Below, one piece after another: positions 18,143 through 27,530 of a stretch of 64,000 nucleotides of DNA. The DNA comes from Hydrococcus rivularis NIES-593 (GTDB taxonomy: Bacteria > Cyanobacteriota > Cyanobacteriia > Cyanobacteriales > Microcystaceae). The stretch is from assembly GCF_001904635.1 (NCBI RefSeq), contig NZ_MRCB01000011.1, positions 62,001 to 126,000 on the forward strand, written 5' to 3'. Under the pieces are notes generated by a model. It saw nothing but the letters and a program-made list of their open reading frames with translations. It was not told the DNA's origin and searched no databases. Numbering within the stretch: position 1 is the first letter of the stretch; the number at the start of each line of letters is the position of its first letter. A program made the translations under genes and the position numbers.

Positions 18143-20692
18143 ATGAACAAGCAGATTGCCAAAAGTCTTGAAAAAATCCCGTTACGTCTTTTGCTTCTAG
18201 TGCCCTTTGTTTTACAAATCTTTGCCGCTGTAGGATTGACAGGATATCTATCCCTACAAAACGGACAAAAGGCTGTCAATGACCTTGCGAGTCAGCTACA
18301 GAGAGAAATTAGCTCGCGGATCGACCAGCACCTCGATAGTTATTTAAAAACCCCGCGAGCAATCAATCAAATCAATGTGGATGCCGTAAGGTTAGGTCTG
18401 CTCAATCTAGGAGACATCAAAAAAACCGGACATTACTTTTGGAAACAAATGCAAGCATTTGAGGATGTCGGTTACATCAGTTACGTACTAACGACAGGCG
18501 AATATACAGGCGCGGGACGCTGGATGGAAGGCAAGGGAGTCACCATTGATGAAGTTTCTGCCAATACCAAATGGAAAAACTATACCTACGCAACCGATCG
18601 TCAAGGAAATCGTACCGAAGTAGTCTTTACCTCTGACTACAAGCCTTTAACAGAATCTTGGTATACGGACACGGTTCGGGCAGGCAAACCGATATGGAGT
18701 CAAGTTTTTTCCTGGAGTGACGTTCCAGATATTTTGTCGATCTCGGTTAGCTATCCAATTTACGACTACACCAAAAAACTAAAAGGGGTCTTGAGCGTTG
18801 ATTTCCGGCTTACAGGGATTAGCGATTTTTTGAGCAATTTAGAAGTCAGTCCGTCAGCAAAAATATTTATCTTAGAACGCAACGGGCTAGTGTTAGCCAG
18901 TTCGAGTCCTGAAAAACCTTACAAAATGGTGAACGGTAAGGCGCAAAGACTGAATGTTCTAGAAAGTAAAGATTTTTTAATTCGAGCCACAGCCGACTAT
19001 TTAAGAAAACATTTCGGTAGCTTTAACGAAATTCAAAATAGTCAACAGCTTGAGTTTATGCTCGATGGCAAACGCCAGTTTGTCCGAGTCACCCCTTGGC
19101 GAGATGAGTTAGGTCTAGACTGGTTAGTAGCGATCGCGGTGCCAGAATCGGATTTCATGGCACAAATTAATGCTAATACTCGAACTACGATTTGGTTATG
19201 CTTGGGCGCTCTAGCAATAGCAACTGTCTTGGGAATCTATACGTCTCGTTGGATTAGCCGACCGCTTCTGCGATTGAGCCAAGCATCCCAAGCCATTGCG
19301 AACGGTCAACTAGATCGACAAGTTAAGGTCGAAGGGGTAAGCGAACTGAGAATTCTGGCTCGCTCTTTCAACCAAATGGCTAAGCAACTTCGAGACTCTT
19401 TTGCCGCGCTTCAAAAAACCAACGCAGAACTAGAAACCCGCGTCGAACAGAGAACCGCTCAATTCAAAAAAGCCGTGCAAGCAGCGATGAAAGCAGCTTC
19501 AGAAAGCGCTACCGCCAAACAAGCCGCAGAAGCAGCCAATCGCGCCAAAGGCGAGTTTTTGGCAAATATAAGCCACGAACTGCGCACTCCTCTCAATAGC
19601 GTCATTGGTTATGCCAATATCTTGATGAACGATCGCGCTCTATCTGCCCAACAAGCCAAAAGAGCCAAAATTATTCAGCGCAGCGGAACCTATTTATTAA
19701 CGCTGATTAGCGACATTCTAGACTTTTCTAAGGCAGAAGCCAGCAAGCTCGAACTCGAACCTACTGATTTTCATTTTCCCAGTTTTTTAGAAGAAATCTG
19801 TGGCATCGTTGAGATGCGGGCACAAGAAAAGAAACTGCTGTTTCAGTGCCAGATGACGGGCGACATTCCCACTGGCGTAAGAGCCGATGAAAAGCGACTC
19901 AGACAGGTATTAATTAATTTGCTCGGCAATGCCGTCAAGTTTACCGACAAAGGGCAAATACTCCTCAAAGTTAGCGAAATCGGCACGAACTATAGATCGA
20001 ATTTCATCCCTCATAAACAAATTCGCTTTGAAGTCGTCGATACGGGAGTGGGAATTAGCCCATTGCATTTAGAGACAATTTTTCAACCCTTTGAACAAGT
20101 TGGCGATCGCGATCGCAAGAGAGGCGGTACGGGTTTGGGCTTAGCAATTAGCAAACAACTGGTGGAATTGATGGGCAGCCAACTACAAGTATCAAGCCAA
20201 CTACAGCAAGGTTCGACTTTTTGGTTCGATCTCGCCTTACCCGTCGTCGAGATAGCTTTGGAAACCCAACCGAAGGAACGAATTAAAGGTTACCAAGGAA
20301 AACCGTGCAGAATTCTTGTGGTAGGCGACCGACAAGAAAATCGTTCGCTTCTGCTCAGTTTGCTGAAACCCTTGGGGTTTGAGGTAATGATGGCAAAAAA
20401 TGGCGAGCAAGGATTGACCATTGCCCGTCAACTTAAACCCGATCTCATCTTGACCGATATCATGATGAGCGTTAAGACTGGCTTGACAATGACCAGAGAA
20501 ATTCGAGAAATTCCTGAAATTAAAGACGTGCCAATTATCGCGATTTCAGCCAGTCTAATCGAAATGATGGAGGAAACTTGTTTGCGTGCTGGCTGTAATG
20601 CTTTCTTGCCAAAACCTATAGACCAACAGCAGTTGCTCTCTTTACTGAAAGAATACTTGCACTTGGAATGGATTTATGAAGGCGGATACTAA
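18143..20692 (+). CDS. hybrid sensor histidine kinase (dCache-HAMP-HisKA-HATPase-REC)
   Basis: About 849 residues from ATG 18143; a TTG at 18134 is also in frame. The first membrane helix is LLLLVPFVLQIFAAVGLTGYL. A large extracytoplasmic sensor of Cache type follows, then the second helix near TIWLCLGALAIATVLGIY, HAMP and coiled coil. The HisKA phospho-acceptor is H478 (NISHELRTPLNSVIGY), and the ATPase part has DTGVGISP and GGTGLGLAISKQLVELMG. The C-terminal receiver has its phospho-acceptor at D772 (LILTDIMM) and the conserved Lys in FLPKPI. Its usual DD metal pair is GD (VVGDRQEN), a possible weakening. The signal is unknown. It converges with nblS. Confidence 0.92.
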   Translation: MNKQIAKSLEKIPLRLLLLVPFVLQIFAAVGLTGYLSLQNGQKAVNDLASQLQREISSRIDQHLDSYLKTPRAINQINVDAVRLGLLNLGDIKKTGHYFWKQMQAFEDVGYISYVLTTGEYTGAGRWMEGKGVTIDEVSANTKWKNYTYATDRQGNRTEVVFTSDYKPLTESWYTDTVRAGKPIWSQVFSWSDVPDILSISVSYPIYDYTKKLKGVLSVDFRLTGISDFLSNLEVSPSAKIFILERNGLVLASSSPEKPYKMVNGKAQRLNVLESKDFLIRATADYLRKHFGSFNEIQNSQQLEFMLDGKRQFVRVTPWRDELGLDWLVAIAVPESDFMAQINANTRTTIWLCLGALAIATVLGIYTSRWISRPLLRLSQASQAIANGQLDRQVKVEGVSELRILARSFNQMAKQLRDSFAALQKTNAELETRVEQRTAQFKKAVQAAMKAASESATAKQAAEAANRAKGEFLANISHELRTPLNSVIGYANILMNDRALSAQQAKRAKIIQRSGTYLLTLISDILDFSKAEASKLELEPTDFHFPSFLEEICGIVEMRAQEKKLLFQCQMTGDIPTGVRADEKRLRQVLINLLGNAVKFTDKGQILLKVSEIGTNYRSNFIPHKQIRFEVVDTGVGISPLHLETIFQPFEQVGDRDRKRGGTGLGLAISKQLVELMGSQLQVSSQLQQGSTFWFDLALPVVEIALETQPKERIKGYQGKPCRILVVGDRQENRSLLLSLLKPLGFEVMMAKNGEQGLTIARQLKPDLILTDIMMSVKTGLTMTREIREIPEIKDVPIIAISASLIEMMEETCLRAGCNAFLPKPIDQQQLLSLLKEYLHLEWIYEGGY

Positions 20693-20727
20693 TATTTAGT
20701 CTCCAGTCACCCCGATTTAGCTCAAAA

Positions 20728-22710
20728 CTATGCTTGTTCGGGTTCTTGATAGATGCATAAATCGAACCAGAAAGTCGTTCCTACCCCCACCTCGCTAATC
20801 AAATGCACTTTGCTATGGTGCTTCTCGATAATATTTTTAACGATTGACAGTCCAAGTCCCGTTCCCTCTAGGGTATGAACCCGATTTTCAACGCGGAAGA
20901 AACGTTCAAAAATCGCTTCTCGATCTTCGGGATCGATCCCAATCCCTGTATCCGATACTTCTACTCTAACTTGAGACTGACGATCCCAACGGTCGAACTT
21001 GTAGGCACGAATGCTAATCTTGCCCCCCGCTTCCGTAAACTTGAGAGAATTGCCAACTAAGTTAGTTATTACTTGCAGTAATAAATCGTAATGACCCAAA
21101 ACAGGCGGTAAATTTGGCTCGACCTCTTGGATGATTTCTAGTCCCTTATCCTTGGCATTGAGTTGATAGGTTCGCAGTGTTTGTTCGATGATTTGAGCGA
21201 TATCGACAGCATCGAGATGATAGGTTTTTGAAGATTCTAGACGAGATAAATCGAGTACGTCATTGACCAATCGAGTCAGGCGATCGGTTTCGTGATTAGC
21301 TGTTTCTAAGAACTCTCGACGTTCGTTTTCCGTTAAATCGTTTCCAAATTCGCAAAGGGTTTCAATAAATGATTTGATATTAAACAGAGGCGTTCTCAAT
21401 TCGTGAGAGACATTGCTGATGAATTGACTTTTGGCTTCATTTAATTGCGCCTCGCGAGTTACATCCTGTAATGTCATGGCAATTCCTTTAATCGCCTCGC
21501 TATGGCGATCGAGAACTTGCGTTAAGAAGATGCGAACGGTCCGTCGAGTAGGTTGCGCTATAGTCAAGCGAAATTCTTCTGGAGAGGTGCTGCTATCACC
21601 TAGAGACAGGCGATCGAAATTTTCAGCTGGCGGCAGGTCATTTCCTAACTCGGCATTTTCTGATTTAAGGACGTGACCGGAAGCAAGTTGGTGTAGTGGT
21701 TCGCTCAGTTGTTCCTTCAACTCTGCGGGAAAAAGGTCGAGAACGTTAGCCCCGATCGCGTCTCGTCCTTCCCAACCCAACATTTGCCTTGCCGTGGGAT
21801 TGACTAATAGTAATTGCAAGTTAGGATCGAGCAAAATCGCACCATCGGCAATAGTAGACACCAGCGTTTCTAACTTGGCTTTCTCTGCCGTGAGTTCTTC
21901 GATATTTTGCTCTTCATAGCGTTCTAGCCGTTCTGCCATCTCGTTGAAGCTGAAAATTAACTCGCCCAGTTCGCCGCCAAAGGGCAGATCGATTCTCTGT
22001 TTAAAGTTTCCAGCCGCGATATTTTTGACCCCTACCAATAACTCTTTAATGGGTTTGGTGATAGCGAGGGCGTTAAAGACAGCCCCTAAGATAACCATTG
22101 CCCAAATGGAAATAAAAACGGCGATCGTGACATCTCTGGTTATGTTAGAAGAAGCAACAACTGTCGGATTGGGATTTATGCCGATCGCCAGCACGCCTAG
22201 ATATTTCCCTTCGTGTCTGAGGGGGACGAATACGTCAGTCACTTCTCCGTCTGGCGTAATATGCTGGCGCACCATCGGCAGTTCGGTACTGTCAGCGTAA
22301 TCCTCTGGTAGCTGTATGCGACGTTCGATAGTCAGCGAGTTTTTTACTTCAGCTTCCGAGTAGGGAATGCCAAAAAAAATCTTGCCTTCTTGGTCGGCGT
22401 AAATCATGTAGCGTACGCTGGAAGTACTCTGATAAAAACGACTGGAGAAGCGTGCCACCTCTGTCAAATTGTCTTCAGCGATCGAAGGAACAACATTAGC
22501 AGCTAGCAGGAGTCCCAAATCTCGACCGAAGCGCGTGTCGTTTAAGCGGGCATCTTGCTGAATGGTATTGACTGCCCAAAAAGTCAGACCACTCATGAGC
22601 AAGGATACAACTAATGTTGCAGCCGCCATTAACTTGGTTTGAAGCGTGAACTCCGACCACCAACGGGCAATAATTTCTCGAATTGTTTTGAGGAGATCCA
22701 ACAAGTTCAA
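20728..22710 (-). CDS. nblS: NblS/Hik33 (DspA)-type sensor histidine kinase
   Basis: 660 residues, the size of the conserved cyanobacterial kinase NblS/Hik33. Order: membrane helix near 30-48 (MAAATLVVSLLMSGLTFWAV), periplasmic loop, second helix near 196-214 (VFISIWAMVILGAVFNALAI), HAMP, PAS (LVSTIADGAILLDPNLQLLLVN), HisKA with H436 (NVSHELRTPLFNIKSF), then the ATPase domain with DTGIGIDPEDREAIFERFFR and GTGLGLSIVKNIIEKHH. This kinase controls high-light, cold, osmotic and phycobilisome-degradation responses together with RpaB-type regulators. The small ORF at 22945-23121 is on the same strand upstream. Recognition rests on the whole architecture and specific motif wording. Confidence 0.9.
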   Translation of the reverse strand: MNLLDLLKTIREIIARWWSEFTLQTKLMAAATLVVSLLMSGLTFWAVNTIQQDARLNDTRFGRDLGLLLAANVVPSIAEDNLTEVARFSSRFYQSTSSVRYMIYADQEGKIFFGIPYSEAEVKNSLTIERRIQLPEDYADSTELPMVRQHITPDGEVTDVFVPLRHEGKYLGVLAIGINPNPTVVASSNITRDVTIAVFISIWAMVILGAVFNALAITKPIKELLVGVKNIAAGNFKQRIDLPFGGELGELIFSFNEMAERLERYEEQNIEELTAEKAKLETLVSTIADGAILLDPNLQLLLVNPTARQMLGWEGRDAIGANVLDLFPAELKEQLSEPLHQLASGHVLKSENAELGNDLPPAENFDRLSLGDSSTSPEEFRLTIAQPTRRTVRIFLTQVLDRHSEAIKGIAMTLQDVTREAQLNEAKSQFISNVSHELRTPLFNIKSFIETLCEFGNDLTENERREFLETANHETDRLTRLVNDVLDLSRLESSKTYHLDAVDIAQIIEQTLRTYQLNAKDKGLEIIQEVEPNLPPVLGHYDLLLQVITNLVGNSLKFTEAGGKISIRAYKFDRWDRQSQVRVEVSDTGIGIDPEDREAIFERFFRVENRVHTLEGTGLGLSIVKNIIEKHHSKVHLISEVGVGTTFWFDLCIYQEPEQA

Positions 22711-22944
22711 TTCTATTCTAAGGAAAAGAAGAAATCTCTATGTAGATATGATTTTCCCCATTTATTATATCGCCTTCTTTACTTCCCTTGCTTTAACAGT
22801 TCCGATGTTCTCTCGCTTTTAGGGATAACGAGAATTGCGTTGGCTTTGTCTGTTAACAGTTTTTTTGTTACCGACGGTAATGACTTGTTATGAGGTTGTC
22901 ACAATAGTACTCTGCGTACATATTAGGAACTTCATCCTTGCTGC

Positions 22945-23121
22945 TCAATTAGATTTGTGCGAAGCTAACCGTGCCATTTCATACAGATGTTTTTGGGATT
23001 TCTGGGCGATCGCCGTTGCCAATTCACTCATTTCTCTAGCTTTGTCTTCAGCAAGTTTGGCAATTTCCAAAGCCTCTAGCAGTTTTGCTTTTTGCTCTTC
23101 GCTCAGGGATAATCGTGTCAT
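22945..23121 (-). CDS. 58-residue helical small protein upstream of nblS
   Basis: A 58-codon ORF on the minus strand from ATG 23119-23121 to TGA 22945-22947, with GGAAG seven bases before the start. The sequence MTRLSLSEEQKAKLLEALE, then IAKLAEDKAREMSELATAIA and QKSQKHLYEMARLASHKSN, is almost entirely predicted amphipathic helix with no Pro, Gly or Cys. A coherent, low-complexity-free sequence plus a ribosome binding site argue that it is real. No family is recognised. It is about 230 bases upstream of nblS on the same strand; a functional link is not shown. Confidence 0.55.
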   Translation of the reverse strand: MTRLSLSEEQKAKLLEALEIAKLAEDKAREMSELATAIAQKSQKHLYEMARLASHKSN

Positions 23122-23143
23122 CGTAAATCTTCCAAAATCCTAA

Positions 23144-23233
23144 TACCAATTTTCAGGTTTTCGCGATCGACATTGTTCACCCCTCTCCCAAATTGTGAGA
23201 TGGGTTGGGGGTGAGAATGAATGAAAAATGGCA
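23144..23233. repeat. MITE-like element, copy 2
   Basis: 90 bases, starting TACCAATTTTCAGGTTTTCG as in copy 1 and ending TGAATGAAAAATGGCA. The middle also has the CCCCTCTCCCAAATTG and GGGTTGGGGGTGAGAATG segments and is about 24 bases shorter than copy 1. It lies between the small minus-strand ORF and recQ. The rest of the gap up to 23385 has no gene. Confidence 0.7.
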
Positions 23234-23385
23234 TAACAGCTTTGCTAACCAGTATTTTAGTCTCCAGTACCCGAAGTACCCGACTTAACAACTCTCCTAA
23301 ATCTTCATTAGTTTTTAAAATGCTCGATCGCTAGTTTTAACAGAAATTTGTTAGGCGATCGAATAGAGGTTTTACAATAATTTCG

Positions 23386-25536
23386 TTGTCAGCGCCTCAA
23401 CTCCCGCTTATGCCACAGTTTCCCTCCCTAGAAGCCGCCCTGAAGCATTTTTTCGGTTACGAGCATTTTCGTCCGGGGCAGCGAAAAATCGTCGAAGAAG
23501 CGCTACAAAACCGCGATTTGCTGGTCATTATGCCTACAGGCGGTGGAAAATCCCTTTGTTTTCAATTGCCTGCCTTACTCAAACCGGGACTTACCGTAGT
23601 CGTGTCGCCTCTGATTGCGCTGATGCAAGATCAGGTAGATGCCTTGCAGGACAACGGCATTGGGGCAACGTTTCTCAATAGCACTCTGACATTCTCAGAA
23701 GTGCGATCGCGAGAAACTGCCATTCTCGACGGCAAGATTAAATTACTCTACGTTGCGCCGGAAAGACTATTGAGCGAAAGATTTCGTAACTTTCTCGACT
23801 TGATAGCGACAAAAGTTAGTATTGCTGCTTTTGCGATCGATGAAGCCCATTGCGTTTCGGAATGGGGACACGATTTTCGCCCAGAGTATCGACAATTGAT
23901 CCAACTGCGCCAAAGATATCCTCACGTTCCGATGTTTGCCTTGACCGCAACCGCAACCAAACGGGTACAAGAAGATATTATTCAACAATTAGGACTGCGT
24001 CAGCCCGGAATTCATTTGGCTAGTTTTAATCGTTCCAATATTTATTACGAAGTCCAACCCAAAGAACGCCGTAGCTATAATCAATTATTAAAACTTATTC
24101 GCACGCAACAAGGGTCGGGAATTGTCTATTGTCTCAGTCGTCGCAATGTCGATGAAATTGCGTTTCGCTTGCAAAAAGATGGCATATCAACCGTTCCCTA
24201 TCATGCCGGAATGACTGATGAAGCAAGAACCTTAAATCAAACTCGATTTATCCGAGATGACGTAAAAGTTATCGTCGCAACTATTGCCTTTGGCATGGGG
24301 ATCGATAAACCCGACGTTCGCTTTGTCATTCACTACGATTTACCCCGCAATCTAGAGAGTTATTATCAAGAATCGGGACGGGCGGGAAGAGATGGAGAAC
24401 CTGCTAGTTGCACGCTATTTTTAAGTCTAGGAGATGTCAAACGAATTGAATATATTATCGACCAAAAAAGCGATCCTCAAGAGCAAAGAATTGCTCGCCA
24501 ACAATTACGTCAAGTCATTAATTATGCAGAAGGAACTGAATGTCGCCGCACAATTATTTTACGCTATTTTGGTGAAAGATTTCCGGGAAATTGTTCTGGC
24601 TGCGATAATTGTCGCAATCCGAAACCTATAGAAGATTGGACGATTGAAGCGCAAAAATTTCTTTCTTGCGTGGCACGAACTCAAGAAAGATTTGGCATGA
24701 TGCATATTATCGATGTATTGCGAGGGTCGAGCAAAAGAAAAATTGAAGAATATGGTCATCACCTTTTATCTACCTATAGCATTGGCAAAGATAAAACGGT
24801 GAAAGAATGGAAAATGTTAGGACGATCTTTAATTCATCAAGGATTAGTCGATGAAACGACCGATGGCTATCCCGTACTGAAATTAAATAGACGGAGTTGG
24901 GAAATCCTACGAAAAGTGCGATCGGTGCAAATAGCTGTTACTGCGCAATCAAATTCTAAAGTTTTAGAAGGATATAATCCCAAGGCAGCAGAAGTTGAGA
25001 TTCTTTTGGAAAGATTAAAGCAATTGCGCAAACAAATAGCCGATCTTCATTCTCTTCCCCCTTACGTTATTTTTTCCGATTCTAGCCTCAAATTAATGGC
25101 GCAAATACAACCAAAAACTTTACAAGAATTTGCTAAAATTTCTGGTGTTGGCGCTCACAAACTCGAACGGTATGGCGATCGGTTCGTTTCTGAAATTCGT
25201 GCTTTTTGTCAGGAACAAAAATTACCCGTTTCTCTGCCATCAAATAGTCAAAAAATGACTCTACAACTTTATCAGCAGGGCTTGTCTGTAGAAGAAATCG
25301 CCCAGAGACGAGGTTTTACCATCTCGACTATTTATACTCACTTGTGCGAACTGATAGAAACGAATCAGCCGATAGATATTAATGATTTCGTGGTTCCAGC
25401 CAAGCAAGAATTAATTATCCAAGCCATACAAACAAAAAGAGCCGATTCTCTAAAAAGTTTGAAAGAAGCTTTAGGAGAAAGCTTTAGCTACGAAGAAATT
25501 AAACTGGTACGCGCTTGGTGGCGAAGAGAAAAATAG
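23386..25536 (+). CDS. recQ: RecQ-type ATP-dependent DNA helicase
   Basis: 716 residues from TTG 23386; ATG 23410 is an alternative start (MPQFPSLEAALKHFFGYEHF). The helicase core has Walker A PTGGGKS, the DEAH box DEAHCVSEWGHDFRPEY and the late motif GRAGRDG. The RecQ zinc-binding region has four cysteines (EC in TECRRTI, then NCSGCDNC). A winged-helix RQC region and an HRDC domain follow (LMAQIQPKTLQEFAKISGVG). The C-terminus adds a helix-turn-helix (LSVEEIAQRRGFTISTIYTH). It unwinds DNA 3'-5' during recombination and fork repair. It stands alone. Confidence 0.95.
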   Translation: MSAPQLPLMPQFPSLEAALKHFFGYEHFRPGQRKIVEEALQNRDLLVIMPTGGGKSLCFQLPALLKPGLTVVVSPLIALMQDQVDALQDNGIGATFLNSTLTFSEVRSRETAILDGKIKLLYVAPERLLSERFRNFLDLIATKVSIAAFAIDEAHCVSEWGHDFRPEYRQLIQLRQRYPHVPMFALTATATKRVQEDIIQQLGLRQPGIHLASFNRSNIYYEVQPKERRSYNQLLKLIRTQQGSGIVYCLSRRNVDEIAFRLQKDGISTVPYHAGMTDEARTLNQTRFIRDDVKVIVATIAFGMGIDKPDVRFVIHYDLPRNLESYYQESGRAGRDGEPASCTLFLSLGDVKRIEYIIDQKSDPQEQRIARQQLRQVINYAEGTECRRTIILRYFGERFPGNCSGCDNCRNPKPIEDWTIEAQKFLSCVARTQERFGMMHIIDVLRGSSKRKIEEYGHHLLSTYSIGKDKTVKEWKMLGRSLIHQGLVDETTDGYPVLKLNRRSWEILRKVRSVQIAVTAQSNSKVLEGYNPKAAEVEILLERLKQLRKQIADLHSLPPYVIFSDSSLKLMAQIQPKTLQEFAKISGVGAHKLERYGDRFVSEIRAFCQEQKLPVSLPSNSQKMTLQLYQQGLSVEEIAQRRGFTISTIYTHLCELIETNQPIDINDFVVPAKQELIIQAIQTKRADSLKSLKEALGESFSYEEIKLVRAWWRREK

Positions 25537-25780
25537 CGATCGCTACTATACTTAACTTGCGCTGGAGAAAGGGAAAGCAAGTGCAGTTCGCTATGCTGTT
25601 TTTGAATCCGGTATTATAGTTAGAGCTATTGCCAGAGCGATCGCGAGTCTATTGGGTTATGAAACTCGGCCGATATCTAGTAAGACACAATTGCTTCTGT
25701 AGAGATAAAGAATCTTTTGTCGATAAGGGACAACTTGCATCACAATGGGATAGGAGGAACACCGAAGGAGCAACCCTATC

Positions 25781-26956
25781 ATGCTGGCATACATCCTAGC
25801 GATCGTCGTCGGACTCGGCAGCCTAGCCCTTTTCCTAACCGCTTTCTTTCGCCCCAAGCTTCATCGCCAAGATGACTTTCTCTGGAGCGGTGTTGGCTTA
25901 TTCTATGCCCTAGTCCTCTGGCTTGGTGCCCAACAACTTCGAGGAGGCTTGTTGTTAGGTCAAGTAGCAGGTGCGGCTCTCATCCTGACCTTCGGCTGGC
26001 AAACTCTAAAATTGAGATGGGCGATCGCCAATCCAGAAGCGATCGCCGAAATAGAAAGCTTTTCTTTATTAGTGTGGTTGCAAAACCGTGTGGGCAGCGC
26101 CTTTAAGAAGAAACAACCTTCACCCCCGCCTGTAACTGTTGCCCCTCCAGCTTCTAAAACAACATTAGAAGTTGTTGAAACCCCTCCAGAAGTAGAAGCT
26201 GAGGAACCAGTGCCACCCCAAACAGAAGTCATCACCTCAGAGACAGTAGAAGAAACTACCCAACCCTCGGAGCCATCTGAATCCGCCACACCCGAACCAA
26301 CTAGCGAAACGGTCGTTCGAGAAGCAATTTCGACCTCCCCAGAAGGCGAGACGGCGCAAGAGGAAATTACTCAAGCCACGACTCCCGAAGTTAAACCAGC
26401 AACGCAAAGCAAAGAAAGCTTTTCTTTTAAAAAGCTATTCGGTTTTGGCAAGCAAAAGCCCAAACCTAAAATCCCTTCTGCCAAACCAGAAAGCATTACA
26501 GCAGCCCTAGACTCGTCGGAAGCCGAAACAGAAAGCAGCAATGAAACTGATGGGGACGCAAGCGTTCCCCAAGCTTCAGAGCCAGCGGCTATCATCGAAT
26601 CTACAGACGCGATCGCCGCATCCGAGCCAGAAACAGAGACATCTAACCAAGCAGAAATTGAAGTAGAAGCCCGCGATGGAGACGCAGAAACGCTTATTGA
26701 AGCTTATCGAGCCGAAGCCGAGAGTACCCAAACGGAAGCGAGCGAGGAAACTGTCAAGGAAATAAAAGTAACCGAGGTTTCCTCGAAACCCGTAGCAGAA
26801 ATCATTGATGCTAGGGCAAACCGCGAGGAAATGACACCAGAGTTAGAACGAGAACATTCCACCTCCGAGATTTCGAAAACGGTAGATGAGGAAAACGTAC
26901 CGGAAACTCCTAATTCTTCTAGCTCTCCGAGTTCGCTAGAAGAAAATAAACAATAA
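25781..26956 (+). CDS. ycf66: Ycf66-family protein with long acidic tail
   Basis: 391 residues. The first ~95 residues are the Ycf66 N-terminal domain: MLAYILAIVVGLGSLALFL, then FFRPKLHRQDDFLWSGVGLFYALVLW and LLLGQVAGAALILTFGWQTL, giving about three membrane helices. From about residue 110 the protein is a long, Glu/Thr/Ser/Pro-rich, probably disordered region, broken by a short basic-aromatic segment (ESFSFKKLFGFGKQKPKPK). Ycf66 is conserved in cyanobacteria and some plastids; its function is unknown. The Shine-Dalgarno AAGGAG lies in front of the ATG. The tail is much longer than the conserved domain and is likely to vary between strains. Confidence 0.9.
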   Translation: MLAYILAIVVGLGSLALFLTAFFRPKLHRQDDFLWSGVGLFYALVLWLGAQQLRGGLLLGQVAGAALILTFGWQTLKLRWAIANPEAIAEIESFSLLVWLQNRVGSAFKKKQPSPPPVTVAPPASKTTLEVVETPPEVEAEEPVPPQTEVITSETVEETTQPSEPSESATPEPTSETVVREAISTSPEGETAQEEITQATTPEVKPATQSKESFSFKKLFGFGKQKPKPKIPSAKPESITAALDSSEAETESSNETDGDASVPQASEPAAIIESTDAIAASEPETETSNQAEIEVEARDGDAETLIEAYRAEAESTQTEASEETVKEIKVTEVSSKPVAEIIDARANREEMTPELEREHSTSEISKTVDEENVPETPNSSSSPSSLEENKQ

Positions 26957-27038
26957 ATATACAATCAATCCGGAAATTTAGCAAAGCCCTCTGAAGTATA
27001 AGAGTGTTAGCGCATAAATTCAGATTCTGATAAAGATT

Positions 27039-27530
27039 ATGAATAACAATCTCGCCAGTACTCAATCTAAGGTACTGATCGTTGGCTATGGGAATGACTT
27101 GCGCAGCGATGATGGCGTCGGACAGGAAATCGCTAAAGTTGTTGCCCGGCAGAATCGAGTCGGAGTGCGATCGCTTTGGAGGCATCAATTAACCCCCGAA
27201 CTTGCCGCCGATATTGCCGAGACAGAACTTGTTATTTTTGTCGATGCCTATCTGGCTTCACAGATGCAAGATGTACAAGATGTAAAAATTTGCTCGGTAG
27301 AACCGCTTGACTCTGGCACCCCAAGCAGCCACAGTAGCGATCCGCGCGGGGTGCTGTTGCTTGCTCGAACTGTCTTCGGTCATTGTCCGCCAGCTTGGTT
27401 AATCGCCGTACCGGGAACGAACTTTGAACTGGGAGAGAGCTTTTCGCCGACTGCCCAAAAAGGTATAAAGCGAGCCTTAGAACAGCTCGATCGTCTCCTT
27501 GAAACTCATCGATTCACGATAGCTTCATAG
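27039..27530 (+). CDS. hydrogenase-maturation-protease (peptidase M52)-family protein
   Basis: 163 residues. The N-terminus has the metal-binding motif region VLIVGYGNDLRSDDGVGQEI, in which the first acidic ligand is Asp instead of the Glu of HybD-type enzymes. HQLTPELAADIAE and VIFVDAYL follow, typical of cyanobacterial members. M52 enzymes clip the C-terminus of NiFe-hydrogenase large subunits after nickel insertion. No hydrogenase gene is visible in the window, and orphan members are common in cyanobacteria, so the substrate remains open. Confidence 0.8.
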   Translation: MNNNLASTQSKVLIVGYGNDLRSDDGVGQEIAKVVARQNRVGVRSLWRHQLTPELAADIAETELVIFVDAYLASQMQDVQDVKICSVEPLDSGTPSSHSSDPRGVLLLARTVFGHCPPAWLIAVPGTNFELGESFSPTAQKGIKRALEQLDRLLETHRFTIAS

